NCBI GenBank assembly: GCA_963544755.1
Contig: CAUUGH010000003.1
Location: forward strand, 23,122 to 87,121
Source of the DNA: Selenomonas sp963544755
Lineage (GTDB): Bacteria; Bacillota; Negativicutes; Selenomonadales; Selenomonadaceae
Direction: 5' to 3'
DNA length: 64,000 nt
Shown in pieces: positions 26,689 to 35,345 of the stretch (within the stretch, counting starts at the first letter, position 1; every line of letters starts with the position of its first letter). The translations under genes were made by a program, and so were the position numbers. The notes beneath the pieces are model-generated. The model was not told the DNA's origin, made no database searches, and was given only the letters and a program-made list of their open reading frames with translations.

Positions 26689-28227
26689 ATGCTCTCAGAG
26701 ATGATAAGGCTTTTTCAAGAACGTAGCGATTTTTTTCTACAACTTACATTAGAGCATATTGCCATATCTTTGGTGGCGATCATTTTTGCTATCTTACTAG
26801 GTGGCGCACTGGGCATTTTGATCGCTGAGATTGATCGCATAGCACAGCCGACGCTGATTATCGTAAACTTTCTCTACACGATCCCCTCGATTGCCATGTT
26901 TGGCTTTTTACTGCCCTTTTCAGGCATTGGCAATACGACAGCGATCATCGCTTTGACGCTTTATGCACTCTTGCCGATGGTTAAAAATACGCATACAGGG
27001 CTAAAAAATGTAGATCCGCTCCTTATTGAGGCGGCGGTCGGCATGGGATCGACGCGACTACAGGTCTTGCGGCGCATCGCTTTGCCGTTGGCTATGCCTG
27101 TTATCTTAGCCGGTATACGCAATATGACGACGATGACTATAGCACTCGCCGGCATTGCATCTTTTATCGGTGCAGGCGGTCTTGGCGTCGCCATCTATCG
27201 CGGCATCACGATAAATAATGCCTCACTCGCCTTTGACGGTGCGCTTCTTATAGCCATCTTGGCGCTTCTTGCCGATAGCGCTCTGGCAAAGCTGGAAAAG
27301 CGCTCTTTTCGCCGTCAAAGCAGCACGAAAAAACGCACATGGCGAAAAGCGGCGGCGGCAATTTTCGCACTCATCATAATAGGCGGCATCTATGGCTTTT
27401 TTGTCAATACGCGCAGCGCTGTTATCCGCATCGCGACAAAGCCGATGACCGAGCAGCTAATTTTAGGCGAAATGCTAAAATTCGTCATCGAGCAAGACAG
27501 CAATTTGCAAGTCGCCCTGACACCCGGTGTGGGCGGCGGCACGTCAAACATCATGCCGGCGATGCAAAACGGTGCTTTTGACATCTACCCTGAGTATACA
27601 GGGACCGGTTGGCTAAAAGTCTTGAAGCGCACGGACGCTTACGATGAATCACGCTTTTTAGAGCTAAAAGAAGAATATAGCAAACGCTATCAGATGCAGT
27701 GGCTGGGCATGACAGGCTTTAACGATACCTACGGAATATTGGTGCGCCGCGATCTTGCTGACAAGTACCAACTAAAGACCTATTCCGATCTCGCTCGCGT
27801 TGCCGACAAAATGAATTTTGGGGCGCAGTACGACTTTTTTGAGAGAGAGGATGGCTTTGGGGCGATGTGCAAAGCCTACGGCATCAATTTTGCCTCGACC
27901 GTAGATTTGGACATAGGGCTTAAATATCAAGCGTTAGATGAAGGAAAGCTCGACAGCCTGATTGTCTTTACGACAGACGGACGTTTGTCGAAGGCAAATG
28001 GTGTTGTATTAGAAGATGATAAAAAATTTTTCACATCCTACGAATGTGGTATGATCGTGCGTGAAGCCGTACTTTTAGAGCATCCGGAGCTTTACGGCCT
28101 GTTAGAGCGCTTTGAAGGGCTAATCTCAGAAAGCGAGATGTCTAAGATGAATGATGCCGTCGAGTCCGGCGGCGAGGAGCCGCGCACGGTTGCACGTCGC
28201 TTCTTAGAGGAAAAGGGGGTGCTTTAA
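26689..28227 (+). CDS. Osmoprotectant-type ABC transporter, fused permease and substrate-binding protein
   Basis: This 512-residue protein joins the permease and the binding domain of a glycine betaine/choline-type (OpuC family) importer. Residues about 1-215 are the permease with the EAA-type loop (LIEAAVGMGSTRLQVLRRIA) and five or six membrane spans; after a basic linker and another span (IFALIIIGGIYGFFV), residues about 240-512 are a binding domain (RIATKPMTEQLILGEML, DIYPEYTGTGWLKVLK). The fused architecture is known in Firmicutes. The start at 26689 follows AAGGAGG at 26677-26683. The stop overlaps the ATG of the ATPase gene. The substrate is inferred. Confidence 0.9.
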   Translation: MLSEMIRLFQERSDFFLQLTLEHIAISLVAIIFAILLGGALGILIAEIDRIAQPTLIIVNFLYTIPSIAMFGFLLPFSGIGNTTAIIALTLYALLPMVKNTHTGLKNVDPLLIEAAVGMGSTRLQVLRRIALPLAMPVILAGIRNMTTMTIALAGIASFIGAGGLGVAIYRGITINNASLAFDGALLIAILALLADSALAKLEKRSFRRQSSTKKRTWRKAAAAIFALIIIGGIYGFFVNTRSAVIRIATKPMTEQLILGEMLKFVIEQDSNLQVALTPGVGGGTSNIMPAMQNGAFDIYPEYTGTGWLKVLKRTDAYDESRFLELKEEYSKRYQMQWLGMTGFNDTYGILVRRDLADKYQLKTYSDLARVADKMNFGAQYDFFEREDGFGAMCKAYGINFASTVDLDIGLKYQALDEGKLDSLIVFTTDGRLSKANGVVLEDDKKFFTSYECGMIVREAVLLEHPELYGLLERFEGLISESEMSKMNDAVESGGEEPRTVARRFLEEKGVL

Positions 28228-28955
28228 TGAGTGATGTCATTACCTTTCAAGGTGTCTGCAAAACATATAAGGACACACAAAAAGAAGCTATTTGCGATCT
28301 GAGCCTTTCTATAAAAGCCGGTGAGTTCATCACAGTCCTCGGTGCCTCAGGCGGCGGCAAGACGACGTTTCTAAAGATGATTAACGGTCTTATAGAGCCG
28401 ACGGCAGGAGAAATAACGGTACTTGGTGAAAATCTAAGAGCAACAGATCTTGTAAAGCTTCGCCGTAAGATCGGCTATGCCATCCAAGGTAGCGTACTAT
28501 TTCCACACCTTACAGTCGAAGAAAATATTTCCTATGTGCCGCATCTTTTGAATAAAAGTGATAAAAAGCGCACCCGTGCGGCGGCCTTAAATTGGCTGGA
28601 AATTGTCGGTCTTAGCCAAGATCTTAGCGCACGCTACCCCATAGAGCTTTCCGGCGGTCAACAGCAGCGTGTCGGCATCGCTCGCGCGTTAGCGGCATCG
28701 CCCGAGCTTTTGCTGATGGATGAGCCTTTTGGCGCAGTTGATGCACTCTTAAAAAGCCAGCTGCAAGAAGAAATTCGCGCCATTTACACTCGCGGCGATC
28801 TTACGATCGTCTTCGTCACGCACGATGTCGAAGAAGCCTTGCGCCTTGGCACGCGCGTTCTTATCTTAAAAGATGGGCGCATCGAGCAATTTGCAGCACC
28901 GGCAGTTATCAAAAAGCAGCCGGCGACAGACTTCGTGCGAAAGCTACTTAAATAA
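28227..28955 (+). CDS. Osmoprotectant-type ABC transporter ATP-binding protein
   Basis: The 242-residue ATPase has Walker A (GASGGGKTT), Q-loop, signature (LSGGQQQRVGIARAL), Walker B (LLLMDEPFGAVD) and the switch His (VFVTHDVEEAL). It resembles OpuCA/ProV-type subunits but ends soon after the nucleotide-binding domain, with no CBS domains, so osmotic gating through CBS is absent here. It overlaps the fused permease gene by one base and completes a two-gene importer. Confidence 0.92.
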   Translation: MSDVITFQGVCKTYKDTQKEAICDLSLSIKAGEFITVLGASGGGKTTFLKMINGLIEPTAGEITVLGENLRATDLVKLRRKIGYAIQGSVLFPHLTVEENISYVPHLLNKSDKKRTRAAALNWLEIVGLSQDLSARYPIELSGGQQQRVGIARALAASPELLLMDEPFGAVDALLKSQLQEEIRAIYTRGDLTIVFVTHDVEEALRLGTRVLILKDGRIEQFAAPAVIKKQPATDFVRKLLK

Positions 28956-28971
28956 GGAAAATTCATCTGTT

Positions 28972-29625
28972 CTAAGGAGTTTTAATCTTTGCTAAAGGAT
29001 CGGTAAGCTCTTTTACAGCGCCGCCTGCAATAGCCCAAAGATAAAGACTTGCGGTACTTGCATAAGGAGAGTATCGTTTTTTGTAACGCTCAAACCGCTT
29101 GCGGTCGATCTCTTTATGGCGATAGAGCATCCTAAGACCGCGCTTTATGCCAAGATCGCCGAAACTTAAAACATCAGATCGACAAAAAGTAAAGATCAAA
29201 AGCATCTCTGCCGTCCAAGTACCGACACCCTTTAGCAAAGAAAGCTCCGCGATGACATCGGCATCGGGCATCTTCGCTAACGCTTCAATATTAAAGCTGC
29301 CGCTTGCCACTTTAGAAGCAAATTCTAAAATATAGTCTGCCTTGCGAAAACTCGTGCCGATAGCCTTTAGCTCATCTCTTCCCAAAAAGAGCAGCGTAGC
29401 TGCATCTACCTTAGCGACCTTTTTTAGTAAGCGTTCCCAGATAGCTTCTTGTGCCTTCATGGAGATTTGCTGACCGATGATGTGCTGTACGACAGCAGAA
29501 AATACATCGTCGTTAACAGGTCGTCTAAGCACGCCGAGCTGCTCGATAACCGCAGCGAGTTTTTTATCTTTCGCTTTTAAGTAGGCGCATGCTTTTTTTT
29601 CACAAAGAACAAACATAAAAGTCAT
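28972..29625 (-). CDS. DNA-3-methyladenine glycosylase (AlkA-like, HhH-GPD)
   Basis: The 217-residue base-excision enzyme removes alkylated purines from DNA. It has VVQHIIGQQISMKAQEAIWE, the helix-hairpin-helix LLKGVGTWTAEMLLIF and the catalytic Asp in VLSFGDLGIKRGLRMLY. It lacks the AlkA N-terminal domain and so resembles the compact HhH-GPD form. It lies convergent with the ABC operon; the 16-base gap holds no hairpin. Confidence 0.9.
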   Translation of the reverse strand: MTFMFVLCEKKACAYLKAKDKKLAAVIEQLGVLRRPVNDDVFSAVVQHIIGQQISMKAQEAIWERLLKKVAKVDAATLLFLGRDELKAIGTSFRKADYILEFASKVASGSFNIEALAKMPDADVIAELSLLKGVGTWTAEMLLIFTFCRSDVLSFGDLGIKRGLRMLYRHKEIDRKRFERYKKRYSPYASTASLYLWAIAGGAVKELTDPLAKIKTP

Positions 29626-29750
29626 ATCCTTTCTTTAAATATGTGCAGCACTTTTCTTACGATAATAGAAAAATCGCCTAAAAGCAAGCATTTTCGTGCA
29701 GTTAAGCGCCGCTAGCGCTGCAACTTTACTGCAATCTTTTTTTGCAGAGC

Positions 29751-29779
29751 TTGACAGTCGCTAAGAAAGCCGCTATAAT
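29751..29779 (+). promoter_or_regulatory. Sigma-70 promoter of the tRNA pair
   Basis: TTGACA (29751-29756) and TATAAT (29774-29779) are perfect consensus boxes spaced 17 bases, upstream of tRNA-Tyr. Confidence 0.85.
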
Positions 29780-29810
29780 AGTAATGTTTCACTTTGCGGT
29801 GAACAATCAT

Positions 29811-29896
29811 GGGTAGGTGCCCGAGTGGTTAAAGGGAACAGACTGTAAATCTGTCATCTTCGGATTACGATGGTTCGAATCCATCCCTGCCCACCA
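29811..29896 (+). tRNA. tRNA-Tyr (anticodon GTA)
   Basis: The 86-base tRNA has acceptor strands GGGTAGG and CCTGCCC, anticodon loop CTGTAAA with GTA, a long variable arm, a GGTTCGAATCC T-arm, and an encoded CCA end. The long variable arm is normal for bacterial tRNA-Tyr. Confidence 0.95.
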
Positions 29897-29898
29897 GC

Positions 29899-29975
29899 GG
29901 CGGCATAGCTCAGTTGGCTAGAGCATACGGTTCATACCCGTAGTGTCCGGAGTTCAAATCTCTGTGCCGCCACCA
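29899..29975 (+). tRNA. tRNA-Met (anticodon CAT)
   Basis: The 77-base tRNA has acceptor strands GGCGGCA and TGCCGCC, anticodon stem TACGG/CCGTA around TTCATAC, and an encoded CCA. The fully paired acceptor end and lack of GGG/CCC anticodon-stem pairs fit the elongator type. It lies 2 bases after tRNA-Tyr in the same transcript. Confidence 0.92.
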
Positions 29976-29987
29976 TGTATTTATCGT

Positions 29988-30016
29988 CCTCACGTCATAA
30001 GGCGTGGGGGCTTTTT
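29988..30016 (+). terminator. Terminator after the tRNA pair
   Basis: CCTCACG (29988-29994) pairs with CGTGGGG (30003-30009), one T-G wobble, followed by CTTTTT. Confidence 0.75.
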
Positions 30017-30088
30017 GACGTCTTGGCTATCTATAAAATCGTGTGCATTTTGCATATGGCAAAATTATTTAATATAAATAATTAGACT

Positions 30089-30115
30089 TAATAAAAATAG
30101 TCAATTTGTCGATAA
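30089..30115 (+). promoter_or_regulatory. Possible sigma-28 (flagellar) promoter of the first chemoreceptor gene
   Basis: TAATAAAA (30089-30096), 11 bases, then GTCGATAA (30108-30115) resembles the sigma-28 consensus TAAAGTTT-N11-GCCGATAA, with the -10 box nearly perfect and the -35 box weak. The gene behind it encodes a chemoreceptor, the expected type of target. Confidence 0.45.
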
Positions 30116-30175
30116 AGGGTAAAGGTATATATGAATATAGAGCCTTGAAATTACAAGTTGTATGGAGAAAAACGC

Positions 30176-32146
30176 ATGAACCTCAAAACAAAGATGCTGA
30201 TAAGCATTGGCATCCCTTTGCTGCTCGTATTCACCATTATGGGAACGATCATCTATATGATGGCAAACAGTGGGCTTAGGGCACTGACAGAGATCGGCAT
30301 GGAGCAGTGTGCTAATCGCTATGTGGAAAATATTGACGGGAATTTTCATGAGCAGACGGCTCTACTTGATGCTATCGCTATGAATTGGAGCACGCTGATG
30401 CCGACAGGCGCAGCTTTGCAAGAAGCGTTAGAAACGATCGGTAAGCGTGAGGGCGTGTATTTTTTTGCCGTAGCCTATCCTGACGGCTCGGCAGTAGGCA
30501 GTACGCCGCTGCCGCCAGGGATTGATGCACGCTCTCGCGTTTGGTATAAGCCGGCTTTATTGTCAGATGCTGTGCAGGTATGTCCGGTGTATAAAAGTGT
30601 AACTGACGGTAAAGAGGTCATCACGCTAAGTAAGGCGATACGCAATAAAAACGGAGATCTTGTCGCTATATTGGCATTAGATCTTTTGCTGGATAATTTA
30701 ACGGGGTCGCTTAAAGATGTCAAGATTGGCGAAAACGGTTCGCTAGCTGTTTTAGGAGCAGATGGCGAATTTATCTATCATAAGAAATTTCATATAGACG
30801 ATGCGCCGCTTTATGAGATGGACGGCGGTAAGTATAAGGACTTAGCAGCAGAATTTTTATCAGAAAAGTCACAGATGTTTGAAGCGACATTTGAAGGCGT
30901 AGACAAGTTTTATCAGACAGTGCCGATAGATTCAACAGGCTGGCATATAGTCATCGAAGTGCCGCAGTCTGAGGCGTTTTCGGCAGCGACGAAGATGCTT
31001 TATGCAACGATCATCATATGTGCTTTGGCGCTGCTCTTGCTGAGTGCTATCACATATTATTTTTTGACGAAGATGATAAAGCCGCTAGCTTTTCTTTCAG
31101 AAACGATGAGTTTCATCGCTAAGGGCGATCTTACGCATACCGTAGTGGCAAGTGAGCGCAGTGATGAAATCGGCGTTTTACAAAATAGCTCTAACCAAAT
31201 GATTAAAACGCTAAGAAAAATGGTAGAAAATACATCAAAAGCAGCCGATCAGGTACTAGAATCGTCAAAGGCTCTTTCGGCAAGCTCTACGCAGACAGCG
31301 AACGCATCACAGTCTGCGGCGGAAGCTGTTATAGATATAGCTGAACGGGCGGCAGAGCAAAGTGATATTGCAGAGATGGCAAATGATGTTGCCCATAGCA
31401 TGGGCGATCAGACACAAGACATCATAAAAGCGGTGGCGGCGTCAACGAATATGGCGATAAAAACAAAGGGAGCGACGGCAAAAGGTCGCCTCGCCCTGGA
31501 AAAAGCTGTAACAGGCGTTGAAAGCCTTGCCGCAGGTGCCGCTAAAGTCGGCACGGCGGTGCAAAATCTTTATGAAGGATCGAAAAATATCAAAGAAATC
31601 AATGATCTTATCACAAATATCGCAGGTCAGACGAAGCTGCTCGCGCTAAATGCCAGCATTGAGGCGGCGCGTGCCGGTGAGCAGGGGAAGGGATTTGCCG
31701 TAGTCGCCGCTGAGGTGCGAAAGCTTGCCGAGCAAAGTGAGCAGGCGGCGCAAGAGATCAGCACGGTACTTGGACAAAACACCTCGCAGATAGAAAACGC
31801 CTTTTCCTTGACAAAAGAACAAGAAGCCGAAGTAAAAGAAAGCGTAGCAGATGTGCGCGCTGCCGATGAAAAATTTGCAAGCATTGCAGCATCTATCGGG
31901 GCTTTAACAGGAGAAATTGATCAGATAACGTCAGATATAAGCGTATTAAAAAATGATTATCAAAGTACAGTGGCGACGGTGCAGCAGGTCAGCACCTTGT
32001 CACAGCAGATGCAGCAAAAAGCAACGGACGTTTCTGCCGTATCTGAAGAGCAAGCAGCATCAGCAGAAGAGATCGCCGCTGCAAGTCACGCACTTTCTTC
32101 GCTCGCACAGGATTTACATAAAGGTGTAGCGGCTTTTAGGCTCTAA
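30176..32146 (+). CDS. Methyl-accepting chemotaxis protein (dCache-HAMP-MCP), copy 1
   Basis: This 656-residue inner-membrane receptor passes a chemical signal to CheA. It has a first span (residues about 8-30), a periplasmic dCache-type sensor (DARSRVWYKPALLSDAVQV, LSKAIRNKNGDLVAILALDL), a second span (near residue 280-300), HAMP, and a cytoplasmic signalling hairpin (LLALNASIEAARAGEQGKGF, VVAAEVRKLAEQSEQAAQEI). The ligand cannot be told. The next gene is a close paralogue with the same layout; the two differ most in the sensor and in the adaptation helices. A terminator separates them. Confidence 0.93.
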   Translation: MNLKTKMLISIGIPLLLVFTIMGTIIYMMANSGLRALTEIGMEQCANRYVENIDGNFHEQTALLDAIAMNWSTLMPTGAALQEALETIGKREGVYFFAVAYPDGSAVGSTPLPPGIDARSRVWYKPALLSDAVQVCPVYKSVTDGKEVITLSKAIRNKNGDLVAILALDLLLDNLTGSLKDVKIGENGSLAVLGADGEFIYHKKFHIDDAPLYEMDGGKYKDLAAEFLSEKSQMFEATFEGVDKFYQTVPIDSTGWHIVIEVPQSEAFSAATKMLYATIIICALALLLLSAITYYFLTKMIKPLAFLSETMSFIAKGDLTHTVVASERSDEIGVLQNSSNQMIKTLRKMVENTSKAADQVLESSKALSASSTQTANASQSAAEAVIDIAERAAEQSDIAEMANDVAHSMGDQTQDIIKAVAASTNMAIKTKGATAKGRLALEKAVTGVESLAAGAAKVGTAVQNLYEGSKNIKEINDLITNIAGQTKLLALNASIEAARAGEQGKGFAVVAAEVRKLAEQSEQAAQEISTVLGQNTSQIENAFSLTKEQEAEVKESVADVRAADEKFASIAASIGALTGEIDQITSDISVLKNDYQSTVATVQQVSTLSQQMQQKATDVSAVSEEQAASAEEIAAASHALSSLAQDLHKGVAAFRL

Positions 32147-32152
32147 ACATGG

Positions 32153-32180
32153 AAGGGATTGCAGTGACAATCCCTTTTTT
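32153..32180 (+). terminator. Terminator between the two chemoreceptor genes
   Basis: AAGGGATTG (32153-32161) pairs with CAATCCCTT (32168-32176), followed by T residues. A competing pair, GCAGTGA (32161-32167) with TCACTGC (32184-32190), uses the loop bases and could act as an alternative fold. Confidence 0.75.
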
Positions 32181-32225
32181 CGTTCACTGCGATAAGGATT
32201 ATTTATAAAAAAGGAGGAAGCAAAA

Positions 32226-34193
32226 ATGAAACTTAAGTCCAAGATGCTTTTAGGAATTGGCGTACCTTTGTTCGTTGTATTTACGTTGATGGGTATTATC
32301 GTATATATTTTGGCAAGCAGCGGACTTCGAGAGGCGCGTATGGCTGCGATGGCAGAGCTTTCCGGGCATAGTGCAGCGATCATTGACGGGGATTTACTGG
32401 GAAAAAGTGAAGCCTTAGAAATTATCGCTGTAAATTGGTCATGTAGTATGCCTCAAGGTAACTCCTTGTCAATGGCTGTTTCGCGACTAGGGGAACGGCC
32501 GGATGTGCAGGGGGTATATATCGGTAGGCCTGATGGCAGCTATGTGTCAAATATAGATCTGCCGAAAGATTACGATCCGCGTACACGCAGTTGGTATAAG
32601 AGCGCGGCAGCTTCCGATAAGGTAGAGATCTCTGATGTCTACCGGACAGCATCAGATCATACAAATGTCGTAACGCTAAGTCGTGCGGTGCATCGAGATG
32701 GTGAGATGATAGGGGTCATCGGCGTAAATATCTCACTAGATCAGATAACGTCATTTTTGCACGATATTAAAGTTGGCGAAACCGGCTCTATTTTTGTTTT
32801 AGGATCGGATAGCGAATATATTTACCATAAAAAATATACGCTCGCTGATCCGCCGCTTGCCGAAATGGAAGGCGGCAAATACCGAGAGCTGGCTGCACAA
32901 CTTACAAAAGATCAAGCGGTGTTTTTAGATGCCGAGTTTGATGGCATAGATAAATTTTATCATGCAGAGCCGATCGGCTCTACAGGCTGGCACATAGTCA
33001 TTGAGATGCCGCACGCCGAAGCCTTTGCCGCAGCAACACATATGGCATATTTTATTATTGGCGTAAGTATTGTCGCCCTCATGCTCTTAGGCGGCATCAT
33101 CTATTATTTTCTCTTAGGCATACTTTCTTCTTTAGAAACCTTATCAGAAACGATGAGCTTTATAGCTAACGGCGATTTTAGGCATAGAACAAAGGTAAGC
33201 GAACGTACCGATGAAATTGGTATTTTGCAAAAAAGTGCAAGCCAAATGCTTTTGATGCTGCGTAAGATGGTTCAAGACACCTCAAAAGCAGCCGAGCAGG
33301 TACTTGCATCGTCTACAGAGCTTACGGTAAGCTCGACGCACACGGCAAACGCTGCCGGATCTGCGGCAGAAGCTGTATCTGACATCGCCGAACGGGTCGC
33401 CGAGCAAAATGATATTGTAGATAAGGCTAACGATGTCGCACACAATATGAGCGAACAGACACAAAATATTGCAAGTGTCGTCAATGCATCAACGAAGGTC
33501 GTACATGATACAGAGCAAGCTACGACAGAAGGTCGAGAAGCACTCGAAAAAGTGGTCAAAGGCGTTGAAAATCTTGTAGAAAATGCTACACAGGTGGATG
33601 TCGCTGTAAAAAATCTCTATGACGGCTCGAAAAACATCAAGGAAATCAACGAAGTCATAACAAACATCGCAGGCCAGACGAAGCTACTTGCGCTAAACGC
33701 AGAGATTGAAGCGGCTCGCGCAGGCGAGCAAGGCAAAGGATTTTCCGTTGTCGCAAATGAAGTGCGAAAGCTCGCCGAACAAAGCGAGCAGGCAGCACAA
33801 GAGATCGGCACGGTCATTGGTAAAAACACCGCTCACATAGAAAGCGTTTTCGCCCTGACAAAAACACAAGCTAACGAAGTAAAGTCAAATGTTGGCGACG
33901 TAAAGGCGGCAGATGAGAAGTTTTCCAGTATTGCCGCGTCGATCCATGCCTTGATCGAGCAGGTTGGCAATGTAGGAAACAGCACGCTTGCGCTGGAAAA
34001 ATATTGTAAGGTTACATTAGAAACGGTAAAAGATGTCCGAGAACTTTCTAAGGTGGTCGGGCAAAAAGCAACGGACGTTTCTGCCGTATCTGAAGAACAA
34101 GCGGCATCAGCAGAAGAGATCGCCGCTGCAAGCCACACACTTTCTGATTTAGCACAAGAGCTGCAAAAAGGCGTTGGTAAATTTCAGCTTTGA
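32226..34193 (+). CDS. Methyl-accepting chemotaxis protein (dCache-HAMP-MCP), copy 2
   Basis: This 655-residue receptor is a tandem paralogue of the previous gene. It has a signal-anchor span (MLLGIGVPLFVVFTLMGIIV), a dCache-type sensor (YDPRTRSWYKSAAASDKVEI), a second span, HAMP and the MCP signalling region (LLALNAEIEAARAGEQGKGF). Both copies end in nearly the same SAVSEEQAASAEEIAAASH-type segment and lack a C-terminal receptor tether pentapeptide. The ATG at 32226 follows AAGGAGG. The divergent sensor halves suggest different ligands. Confidence 0.93.
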   Translation: MKLKSKMLLGIGVPLFVVFTLMGIIVYILASSGLREARMAAMAELSGHSAAIIDGDLLGKSEALEIIAVNWSCSMPQGNSLSMAVSRLGERPDVQGVYIGRPDGSYVSNIDLPKDYDPRTRSWYKSAAASDKVEISDVYRTASDHTNVVTLSRAVHRDGEMIGVIGVNISLDQITSFLHDIKVGETGSIFVLGSDSEYIYHKKYTLADPPLAEMEGGKYRELAAQLTKDQAVFLDAEFDGIDKFYHAEPIGSTGWHIVIEMPHAEAFAAATHMAYFIIGVSIVALMLLGGIIYYFLLGILSSLETLSETMSFIANGDFRHRTKVSERTDEIGILQKSASQMLLMLRKMVQDTSKAAEQVLASSTELTVSSTHTANAAGSAAEAVSDIAERVAEQNDIVDKANDVAHNMSEQTQNIASVVNASTKVVHDTEQATTEGREALEKVVKGVENLVENATQVDVAVKNLYDGSKNIKEINEVITNIAGQTKLLALNAEIEAARAGEQGKGFSVVANEVRKLAEQSEQAAQEIGTVIGKNTAHIESVFALTKTQANEVKSNVGDVKAADEKFSSIAASIHALIEQVGNVGNSTLALEKYCKVTLETVKDVRELSKVVGQKATDVSAVSEEQAASAEEIAAASHTLSDLAQELQKGVGKFQL

Positions 34194-34273
34194 AAATATT
34201 ATTGCTTTGTATCTTTTAAAAGACAAGGAAAAAGTATTTTCCTGAAAAAACATTTTTTAAAGGAGGCTTTATC

Positions 34274-35002
34274 ATGTGGAAAAATCTTTTATTTTTCCTG
34301 CTTGCCGTTACCGTCAGCGTGTTTTTTGTCGGCATTTCATCGCTTGAAGCGGCAAAGGCAAATAACAAGCCCGAGTGCGTCGAGCTTGTTATGGTGCTAG
34401 ATAAAAGCGGCTCGATGTCCGGCTTAGAGTCTGACACGATAGGCGGCTTTAATGCCATGATCAAGAAAGAAAAAAATCTCGGTGTAAAAGTCAATGTAAC
34501 GACGGTGTTATTTAGCGATGAGATAGATACGATCTACGACCGTGAAGATATTCATTACATCAAGCCGCTTACAGAAGAAGACTACGAAGTAGGTGGCATG
34601 ACAGCGCTCTTAGATGCCGTAGGCTCGACCATACTCAAGGTAGCAAATACGAAAGACATCAAGAAAAAAGGCGTAAAAGTCGTCTTTGTCATCATAACGG
34701 ACGGCATGGAAAATGCTAGCTTAGAGTTTACGAAAAAAGATGTAAAGCGGCTGATTTTGGAAAAACAGGAAAAAGATGACTGGGATTTCATTTATCTTGG
34801 TGCAAACATTGACGCAGCGCAAGAAGCCGGCGATATTGGCGTTGATCGAAGTAACGCTGTAACTTACAGCAACACAAAATCCGGCGTTCGTAAAAACTTC
34901 GAGGCGGTTGCCGCCTATATGCAAGAAACCGTTGACTCTGAAGAAGGTATCGTAAGTGAAAGTTGGAAAGAACACATCGAAAAGGACGAAACACAAGAGT
35001 AA
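34274..35002 (+). CDS. Exported von Willebrand factor A domain protein
   Basis: The 242-residue product starts with a signal peptide (NLLFFLLAVTVSVFFVGI, cleavage near SSLEA). The rest is a vWA domain with the metal site (MIDAS) DKSGSMSG, the second ligand region GGMTALLDAVG and ITDGMENAS. Such domains bind proteins through a bound metal ion; the partner is unknown. The ATG at 34274 follows AAAGGAGG at 34259-34266. It sits between the chemoreceptors and the RiPP cluster, but repeat F and a separate promoter lie in between, so it is probably not part of the cluster. Confidence 0.85.
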   Translation: MWKNLLFFLLAVTVSVFFVGISSLEAAKANNKPECVELVMVLDKSGSMSGLESDTIGGFNAMIKKEKNLGVKVNVTTVLFSDEIDTIYDREDIHYIKPLTEEDYEVGGMTALLDAVGSTILKVANTKDIKKKGVKVVFVIITDGMENASLEFTKKDVKRLILEKQEKDDWDFIYLGANIDAAQEAGDIGVDRSNAVTYSNTKSGVRKNFEAVAAYMQETVDSEEGIVSESWKEHIEKDETQE

Positions 35003-35071
35003 AGAACTACTGCTAAATTTAGCTGCCCATCTTCATAAATTTAGGCGACTTTATTTTATCAGTAGTTCCTA
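34999..35071. repeat. Dispersed inverted repeat, copy F (reverse orientation)
   Basis: Read on the minus strand, TAGGAACTACTGATAAAATA then AAGTCGCC matches the left end of copies A, C and E, so this copy is inverted. The arms AAGAACTACTGCTAAA and TTTTATCAGTAGTTCCT pair with mismatches. It overlaps the end of the vWA gene. The gap from here to the TolC gene (35003-35345) also holds two hairpins and a promoter, listed separately, and no gene. Confidence 0.75.
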
Positions 35072-35086
35072 AGGCATTTAAAAAAG

Positions 35087-35122
35087 AATCTTGCCCCACA
35101 GTTTATGGCTGTGGGGCAAGAT
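35087..35122 (-). terminator. Strong hairpin with T-run on the minus-strand side
   Basis: ATCTTGCCCCACAG (35087-35100) and CTGTGGGGCAAGAT (35109-35122) are perfect complements over 14 bases. The A-run just upstream (35079-35084) gives a T-run on the minus strand, so as a terminator it points leftward, although no minus-strand gene lies to its right. On the plus strand there is no T-run. It may insulate the cluster from antisense transcription. Confidence 0.55.
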
Positions 35123-35140
35123 AGATCTGTTAACAAGCAG

Positions 35141-35179
35141 CCGCTAAAATAAAAGTCATCGGGATTTTTATTTTAGCGG
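35141..35179. repeat. Perfect 14-base inverted repeat upstream of the RiPP operon promoter
   Basis: CCGCTAAAATAAAA (35141-35154) and TTTTATTTTAGCGG (35166-35179) are exact complements with an 11-base spacer. It lies about 60 bases upstream of the -35 box. It may be a hairpin or a regulator site. Its GCTAAAATAAAAGTC resembles the ends of the dispersed repeats, so it could be a worn or shortened copy. Confidence 0.6.
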
Positions 35180-35241
35180 TAATTTTATGGTATTTTTTAA
35201 ATATAAGACTATCTACCCATAACTAAATGGCATAATGTAGT

Positions 35242-35271
35242 TAGACAAGGTTCAATGTACCATGCTATAAT
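35242..35271 (+). promoter_or_regulatory. Probable sigma-70 promoter of the RiPP/export operon
   Basis: TAGACA (35242-35247) and TATAAT (35266-35271) are spaced 18 bases, 75 bases before the TolC-like gene. The following genes are tightly packed on one strand to beyond 48950. Confidence 0.6.
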
Positions 35272-35345
35272 AGTAGAAAATTAAATCATACGCATTTTCA
35301 GTGGCATAGTTACAGATATTTTCATTGAATGAGGGTTAAAAATAT

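Noticed and set aside
35087..35122. The 14-base hairpin as a plus-strand terminator for the vWA gene
   Set aside because: The plus strand has no T-run after it; only the minus strand does.
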